Shown: positions 1-5,555 of the stretch, piece by piece
How the letters are laid out: each line of letters starts with the position of its first letter
How positions within the stretch are numbered: position 1 is the stretch's first letter
From: Sandaracinaceae bacterium
GTDB lineage: Bacteria; Myxococcota_A; Polyangia; Polyangiales; Houyiibacteriaceae
Reading direction: 5' to 3'
Length of the DNA: 5,555 nucleotides
Assembly (NCBI GenBank): GCA_012514415.1
Contig: JAAZAH010000088.1
Span: 1 to 5,555, forward strand
Program-made: the position numbers and the translations under genes
Notes under the pieces: generated by a model
The model's input: the letters and a program-made list of their open reading frames with translations, nothing else
Databases searched by the model: none
What the model was told of the DNA's origin: nothing

Positions 1-3260
<3,260 letters not shown>

Positions 3261-3269
3261 GATTCGAGA

Positions 3270-3274
3270 CTCCT
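3270..3274 (-). promoter_or_regulatory. rpoB ribosome-binding site
   Basis: AGGAG lies 9 nt upstream of the rpoB ATG, a normal if slightly long spacing. It supports the MAAKIQANF start. Confidence 0.75.
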
Positions 3275-3277
3275 GAT

Positions 3278-3290
3278 CGGCCTTAGGCCG
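3278..3290 (-). promoter_or_regulatory. Small hairpin just upstream of the rpoB ribosome-binding site
   Basis: CGGCC, loop TAA, GGCCG: a perfect 5-bp GC stem ending 3 nt before AGGAG. It may present or shield the rpoB initiation region. It is short enough that chance occurrence in GC-rich DNA is possible. Confidence 0.35.
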
Positions 3291-3340
3291 AAGTAACACA
3301 CCGGTAATGGGCTGGACGCGCCACCGCTTCCCAAATTCGA

Positions 3341-3387
3341 GAAGAAAAGACGCGCGCGGCGCAAGGCACTAAAACGCCTCACGCCGC
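3341..3387 (-). terminator. Terminator-like / attenuator hairpin upstream of rpoB
   Basis: GCGGCGTGAGGC (3376-3387) pairs over all 12 positions with GCCTTGCGCCGC (3356-3367), including two adjacent G-U pairs, around the 8-nt loop GTTTTAGT. Five bases later comes the pyrimidine run TCTTTTCTTC (3341-3350). The gap between stem and run, and the C interruptions, make it an imperfect intrinsic terminator. That would suit partial termination before rpoB. It ends about 80 nt upstream of the rpoB ATG. A role as an attenuator is inferred by analogy with the E. coli rplL-rpoB spacer. Confidence 0.45.
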
Positions 3388-3401
3388 TCTTTGTATTCCG
3401 C

Positions 3402-3419
3402 GTTTTGCTTGTTTTGCTT
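3402..3419 (-). repeat. Two tandem copies of AAGCAAAAC
   Basis: On the transcribed strand AAGCAAAAC occurs twice back to back in an A-rich island within an otherwise GC-rich spacer. It lies between the candidate promoter and the terminator-like hairpin. It could be an unstructured loading or binding site for a protein such as Rho, Hfq-like proteins or a Nus factor, or simple slippage. No specific function is shown. Confidence 0.6.
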
Positions 3420-3461
3420 TGTCGCGACCATTGGATCGCGGATGCCCGCTCTCGGCCTCGA

Positions 3462-3489
3462 AGTGTACTCCACTCCGCAGCGCTGTCGA
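3462..3489 (-). promoter_or_regulatory. Candidate sigma70-type promoter for rpoB
   Basis: TCGACA (3484-3489; 5 of 6 to TTGACA) is separated by 16 nt from TACACT (3462-3467; 4 of 6 to TATAAT), with the AT-rich TTAATT bases just before and overlapping the -35. A start near 3455 would give a leader of about 195 nt containing the tandem repeat and the terminator-like hairpin. This was judged by eye, and matches of this quality can arise by chance. Confidence 0.35.
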
Positions 3490-3524
3490 ATTAACCAGCT
3501 TAGCGGAGCGACGCGGAAGGCGCG

Positions 3525-3559
3525 AGGGCGAGCGATCGAGCACGCACGACGCTCGCCCC
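3525..3559 (-). repeat. GC-rich inverted repeat, 10-bp stem, 15-nt loop
   Basis: GGGGCGAGCG pairs with CGCTCGCCCT: nine Watson-Crick pairs plus an outer G-U, around a 15-nt loop. No T-run follows, so it is not an intrinsic terminator. Its place between rplL and the candidate rpoB promoter would suit a processing site or a 3'-end barrier for the upstream mRNA. The stem is shorter than typical RNase III substrates. Confidence 0.5.
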
Positions 3560-3586
3560 GAGCGCAGCCGGCCCTGGCGGGCGAAA

Positions 3587-3606
3587 CGAACTCCGTGTTG
3601 AGCTCG
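3587..3606 (-). promoter_or_regulatory. 7-bp hairpin with short T-run downstream of rplL
   Basis: CGAGCTC, loop AACACG, GAGTTCG: seven pairs including one G-U. It starts 47 nt after the rplL stop and is followed by TTT (3584-3586). This is too weak and too poor in U for a confident terminator, so partial termination or 3'-end protection of the ribosomal-protein message are the possibilities. Confidence 0.3.
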
Positions 3607-3653
3607 AATTCCGGCCTCCATAACGAATGTGAGGGGCGTGCGCCGCGCCGAGA

Positions 3654-4034
3654 TCACTTAATCGTGACCTTCGCGCCAGCCTCTTCGAGAGACTTCTTGA
3701 TGCTCTCGGCCTCTTCCTTGCTGACGCCCTCTTTGATGACCTTCGGCGCCGACTCGACGAGAGCCTTGGCGTCGCCGAGGCCAAGCGAGGTGATCTCGCG
3801 GACGACCTTGATGACGTTGATCTTCTTCGCGCCGGCTTCGGTAAGCTCGACGTCGAACTCGGTCTTCTCCTCAGCGGGAGCCGCCGCCGCAGCAGGGCCA
3901 CCAACGGCCGCGACCGCCGCCGGAGCCGCCGAAACGCCCCAGGCCTCTTCAAGCGCCTTGACGAGCGCCGCCACGTCCTTGACCGACCAGCTGCTGAGCT
4001 CCTCGACCATCTGCTCGATGTTCATGTTCGCCAT
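3654..4034 (-). CDS. rplL: 50S ribosomal protein L7/L12
   Basis: Multicopy acidic stalk protein that recruits and stimulates the translational GTPases (EF-Tu, EF-G, IF2). It has 126 residues, against 120 in mature E. coli L12. The N-terminal dimerisation and L10-binding domain is about residues 1-34 (MVEELSSWSVKDVAALVKAL). An Ala/Pro/Gly hinge follows at about 35-54, and the C-terminal factor-binding domain covers about 57-126, from EKTEFDVELTEAGAKK to the end EEAGAKVTIK. Residues K71, I75, K76, R79 and K90 align with E. coli K65, I69, K70, R73 and K84, which are implicated in factor contact. The ATG at 4034 is chosen because GGAG (4042-4045) sits 7 nt upstream and MANMNIEQMVEEL is the expected N-terminus. 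An in-frame GTG at 4064 would add ten unconserved residues and overlap a hairpin. It lies 65 nt after rplJ, its L10 partner. Confidence 0.99.
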   Translation of the reverse strand: MANMNIEQMVEELSSWSVKDVAALVKALEEAWGVSAAPAAVAAVGGPAAAAAPAEEKTEFDVELTEAGAKKINVIKVVREITSLGLGDAKALVESAPKVIKEGVSKEEAESIKKSLEEAGAKVTIK

Positions 4035-4041
4035 TTGATTT

Positions 4042-4045
4042 CTCC
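4042..4045 (-). promoter_or_regulatory. rplL ribosome-binding site
   Basis: GGAG (followed by A-rich AAATCAA) sits 7 nt upstream of the rplL ATG at 4034. It supports that start over the in-frame GTG ten codons upstream, which would lie inside the triloop hairpin. Confidence 0.75.
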
Positions 4046-4051
4046 GAATCG

Positions 4052-4066
4052 CCGTGCTCCGCACGG
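4052..4066 (-). promoter_or_regulatory. 6-bp triloop hairpin between rplJ and rplL
   Basis: The transcribed strand reads CCGTGC, GGA, GCACGG: a perfect 6-bp GC-rich stem with a 3-nt loop. It starts about 33 nt after the rplJ stop and ends 6 nt before the rplL Shine-Dalgarno. No U-run follows directly. It may stabilise or separate the rplL message, or keep the ribosome-binding site single-stranded. The function is inferred from position only. Confidence 0.45.
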
Positions 4067-4099
4067 AAAGTTTTGTTGATGTGGTTGGGTTGGGAGGGT

Positions 4100-4648
4100 T
4101 TAGCTGCCTTCGTTTTGTTTTCGCTCGTAGGCATCGAGCGCGTATGCGAGGTTCTGGCCGGGTGCGTTCAGCTGACGCACGAGGGACTCGGCCGGAGCCA
4201 TGAGCTGAGCGAGAAGCATCGCACGGATCTCATCCTTGCCCGGAAGAGTCGCGAGGGTGTTCTCGACCTCAGTCGCATCGAGGAGCTCGTTATCGAGGAC
4301 TCCGCATTTGATCTCAAGCTTCTCATGAGCGTCACCCTCCTTACGGAAGGCGCGGACGATCTTTGCCGCCGCCGAGGGATCCTCGTACGCCCACGCGATC
4401 GCCGTCATTCCCTTGAGACGATCACCGAGATCGGTCTCCGCGAGCGGGTGGCCTTCGAGGGCCTTCCGGACGACGTTGTTCTTGACGACCTCGTAATCGA
4501 CGCCCACCTGGCGGAAACGCTTGCGCAGATCGGTGATCAGGCCGACGTTTACGCCACCAAAGTCCAGAAAGACCATGGAAGATGCGCGATCGATGCGTTC
4601 TCTAATGACGGCCGCTTTTTCGACCTTCTCTTGACGCGTCATCACCAT
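4100..4648 (-). CDS. rplJ: 50S ribosomal protein L10
   Basis: Base of the L12 stalk: it binds 23S rRNA next to L11 and anchors L12 dimers along its C-terminal helix. In E. coli, L10 or its L12 complex also represses its own mRNA. It has 182 residues, against 165 in E. coli. Family features are RQEKVEKAAVIRERID at the N-terminus, FLDFGGV (29-ish), the VKNNVVRKAL rRNA-binding segment (55-64), LKGMTAIAW (79-86) and IKCGVLD (113-119). After LATLP (132-136) there are 46 residues, against about 35 in E. coli. This tail contains an 11-residue quasi-repeat, APAESLVRQLN (151-161) followed by APGQNLAYALD (162-172), suggesting an extended L12-binding helix. The start follows the rplA stop by one base, with GGAGG inside the end of rplA spaced 6 nt from the ATG, so translational coupling is likely. 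An in-frame ATG two codons later is possible but worse spaced. Confidence 0.99.
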   Translation of the reverse strand: MVMTRQEKVEKAAVIRERIDRASSMVFLDFGGVNVGLITDLRKRFRQVGVDYEVVKNNVVRKALEGHPLAETDLGDRLKGMTAIAWAYEDPSAAAKIVRAFRKEGDAHEKLEIKCGVLDNELLDATEVENTLATLPGKDEIRAMLLAQLMAPAESLVRQLNAPGQNLAYALDAYERKQNEGS

Positions 4649-4649
4649 C

Positions 4650-5348
4650 TTACACCTCCAACTGGACCGACTGCGGATCGACGCGAAGGCCAGGGCCCAT
4701 CGTCGTGCTCACGGTCACACTACGGAAATAGGTGCCCTTCGCGGCAGCGGGCTTCAGCCGCTGGAGCGCGCTCATCAACGCCTTGGCGTTCTCGACGAGC
4801 TGCGTCTCTTCGAAGGAGCGCTTACCGATCCGAGCATGGACAATACCGGCCTTTTCGACTCGGAACTCGACCTTACCCGCTTTCGCCTCGCTGACGGCCT
4901 TGCCGACATCGAAGGTCACCGTTCCAACCTTGGGGTTCGGCATCAGGCCGCGCGGACCGAGGACTCGGCCCAAACGACCCACCTGACCCATCAGATCGGG
5001 GGTGGCGATTACGGTATCGAATTCGAGCCAGCCTTCGCTGATCTTGGCGACTAGATCCTCGGCGCCGACATAATCGGCTCCCGCGGCCTTGGCCTCTTCG
5101 GCCTTATCGCCCTTGGCGAAGACGAGGACTCGGCTTTCCTTACCCGTCCCGTGCGGGAGCACCACCGCTCCACGCACCATCTGATCGGCGTGCCTCGGGT
5201 TCACGCCGAGTCGGACTGCAATATCGACGGTCTCGTCGAATTTGGCAAAGGACAGCGCCTTTGCCAGATTGCAAGCCTCTTCGAGCGTGTACCGCCGGCT
5301 GCGATCGAATCCCTCGATCGAAGCCTTACGCCTTTTGCCTGGTTGCAT
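4650..5348 (-). CDS. rplA: 50S ribosomal protein L1
   Basis: Mobile L1-stalk protein that binds 23S rRNA helices 76-78 at the E site and helps release deacylated tRNA. In many bacteria it also represses its own L11-L1 mRNA. It has 232 residues, against 234 in E. coli. Domain I is formed by about 1-68 and 160-232, and domain II by about 69-159. The L1 signature is plain at about 125-141 (RLGRVLGPRGLMPNPKV). F37 in SFAKFDETVDI and T216-M217-G218 in the C-terminal STTMGPG match the rRNA-contacting residues known from Thermus L1. The ATG is preceded by AAGGAGG (5353-5359), with 4 nt between it and the start. An overlapping upstream ATG at 5352 is out of frame. The TAA stop is one base from the rplJ start. 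It lies 99 nt after rplK. Confidence 0.99.
   Translation of the reverse strand: MQPGKRRKASIEGFDRSRRYTLEEACNLAKALSFAKFDETVDIAVRLGVNPRHADQMVRGAVVLPHGTGKESRVLVFAKGDKAEEAKAAGADYVGAEDLVAKISEGWLEFDTVIATPDLMGQVGRLGRVLGPRGLMPNPKVGTVTFDVGKAVSEAKAGKVEFRVEKAGIVHARIGKRSFEETQLVENAKALMSALQRLKPAAAKGTYFRSVTVSTTMGPGLRVDPQSVQLEV
4655..4659 (-). promoter_or_regulatory. rplJ ribosome-binding site inside rplA
   Basis: GGAGG lies within the last sense codons of rplA (encoding LEV), 6 nt before the rplJ ATG. This decides the rplJ start in favour of the first ATG of the MVM start. It also means ribosomes finishing rplA uncover or reload at rplJ, which implies translational coupling of L1 and L10. Confidence 0.85.
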
Positions 5349-5352
5349 TCAT

Positions 5353-5359
5353 CCTCCTT
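5353..5359 (-). promoter_or_regulatory. rplA ribosome-binding site
   Basis: AAGGAGG on the minus strand, a near-perfect anti-16S match, ends 4 nt before the chosen rplA ATG. The spacing is rather short, but no other in-frame start nearby is better placed. The ATG at 5350-5352 overlaps the spacer and is out of frame. Confidence 0.8.
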
Positions 5360-5416
5360 GCGACAGCCCGGCGAATTCCGGTACTGCCTTCCACCGTGGA
5401 CCCGGGTGGTTCGGGC

Positions 5417-5438
5417 GACCGCCAACGAGCTGGCGGTC
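5417..5438 (-). promoter_or_regulatory. Perfect 8-bp hairpin in the rplK-rplA gap
   Basis: On the transcribed strand GACCGCCA is followed by the 6-nt loop GCTCGT and its exact complement TGGCGGTC. The hairpin begins 9 nt after the rplK stop codon. No U-run follows, so it does not look like an intrinsic terminator. Two weaker inverted repeats come next in the same 99-nt gap: a 5-bp stem with 9-nt loop at 5391-5409, and a CCGG/CCGG stem with 6-nt loop at 5368-5381. The rplA Shine-Dalgarno follows. Possible roles are mRNA stability, spacing of L11 and L1 translation, or a protein-binding site (perhaps L1). The role is inferred only. Confidence 0.5.
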
Positions 5439-5447
5439 AAAATCTCA

Positions 5448-5555
5448 TCAATCAACGATGTCGACGCCCATGGAGCGGGCGGTGCCCTCGACCGAGCGAG
5501 CGCAAGACTCGATATCGTCGGTATTCGTATCCTTCAGCTTGATCTCGGCGATCTC
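5448..5555 (-). CDS. rplK: 50S ribosomal protein L11, C-terminal fragment (start outside window)
   Basis: L11 binds the 23S rRNA GTPase-associated centre (helices 43/44) and is needed for RelA activation and normal factor function. Only the last 35 codons are present. They encode the end of the C-terminal rRNA-binding domain: EIAEIKLKDTNTDDIESCAR, then a SVEGTARSMGVDIVD tail. The segment 'VEGTARSMG' close to the stop is highly characteristic of L11. The reading frame ends with two consecutive in-frame TGA codons. The gene is cut by the right edge of the window and is not a pseudogene as far as can be seen. Its position directly upstream of rplA is the standard bacterial order. The short length is the only limit on certainty. 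Confidence 0.95.
   Translation of the reverse strand, partial: EIAEIKLKDTNTDDIESCARSVEGTARSMGVDIVD

Larger units (their letters stand above)
3261..3653 (-). other. 393-nt non-coding rplL-rpoB spacer / rpoB leader
   Basis: No convincing gene lies here. An open frame from a GTG overlapping the rplL stop runs 92 codons, but it has no Shine-Dalgarno, is Arg/Ser-rich and resembles no family I know. Instead the spacer holds, in transcription order: a 7-bp hairpin with a short T-run, a GC-rich 10-bp hairpin, a candidate promoter, a 9-nt tandem repeat, a terminator-like 12-bp hairpin with a pyrimidine run, and a small hairpin next to the rpoB ribosome-binding site. In E. coli the equivalent spacer contains an attenuator and an RNase III site, which set the ratio of RNA polymerase to ribosomal protein. 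A similar job is a reasonable inference here. Confidence 0.7.

Noticed and set aside
3379..3657. Minus-strand open frame of 92 codons filling the rplL-rpoB spacer
   Set aside because: It begins at a GTG overlapping the rplL stop with no Shine-Dalgarno. Its Arg/Ser-rich composition is typical of chance frames in GC-rich DNA, and it ends inside the terminator-like hairpin. Conservation in relatives would be needed to revive it.
3391..4038. Plus-strand open frame of 215 codons starting in the spacer and crossing rplL
   Set aside because: It is Ser/Ala-rich antisense of the L12 hinge and C-terminal domain, with no family resemblance and no visible ribosome-binding site.
4035..4064. Upstream GTG start for rplL adding ten residues
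   Set aside because: The added residues (MRSTAIRRNQ) are not part of known L7/L12 proteins. The ATG at 4034 has a well-placed Shine-Dalgarno.
4073..4894. Plus-strand open frame of 273 codons across rplJ and rplA
   Set aside because: It mirrors rplJ in antisense register and runs on into rplA. It has no plausible product and conflicts with two certain genes.

Overview
The window is a stretch of a conserved bacterial ribosomal-protein / RNA-polymerase operon, and every gene lies on the minus strand. In transcription order (right to left) the genes are the 3' end of rplK (L11), rplA (L1), rplJ (L10), rplL (L7/L12) and a 5'-complete, 3'-truncated rpoB (RNA polymerase beta). All reading frames are intact. 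rpoB was followed codon by codon from its start to the window edge, and no frameshift or stop was found. I see no mobile element, CRISPR array, tRNA, rRNA or foreign gene.

The DNA is GC-rich, and RpoB carries the long beta-i9 (SI2-type) insertion before the segment that leads to the GDKMAGRHGNKG motif. That insertion is typical of Proteobacteria and several other diderm phyla. From memory, many stretches of RpoB resemble Myxococcota (former Deltaproteobacteria), such as the N-terminal 'EIGLQGVFNSVFPIRDFN' and 'HLERPKYDVDECRQRGMTYAAPIKV'. A Myxococcota-like or related lineage is my best guess, untested by any search.

Layout: the rplK end is followed by a 99-nt gap with a perfect 8-bp hairpin, then rplA. 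rplA and rplJ are separated by a single base, and the rplJ ribosome-binding site lies inside the last rplA codons. A 65-nt gap with a compact hairpin separates rplJ from rplL. A 393-nt gap separates rplL from rpoB and holds most of the non-coding structure: several inverted repeats, a candidate sigma70-type promoter, a 9-nt tandem repeat, a terminator-like hairpin followed by a pyrimidine/U-rich run, and a small hairpin next to the rpoB ribosome-binding site. This recalls the attenuated, separately tuned ribosome/RNA-polymerase junction of the E. coli rplKAJL-rpoBC operon, although the elements here were identified by eye only.

The products work together. L10 and L12 form the ribosomal stalk on the L11-bound GTPase centre, L1 forms the opposite stalk at the E site, and beta is a catalytic subunit of RNA polymerase. 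No novel defence, mobile or biosynthetic system is present. The points worth a second look are the leader structures and an L10 C-terminus that appears built for three L12 dimers.
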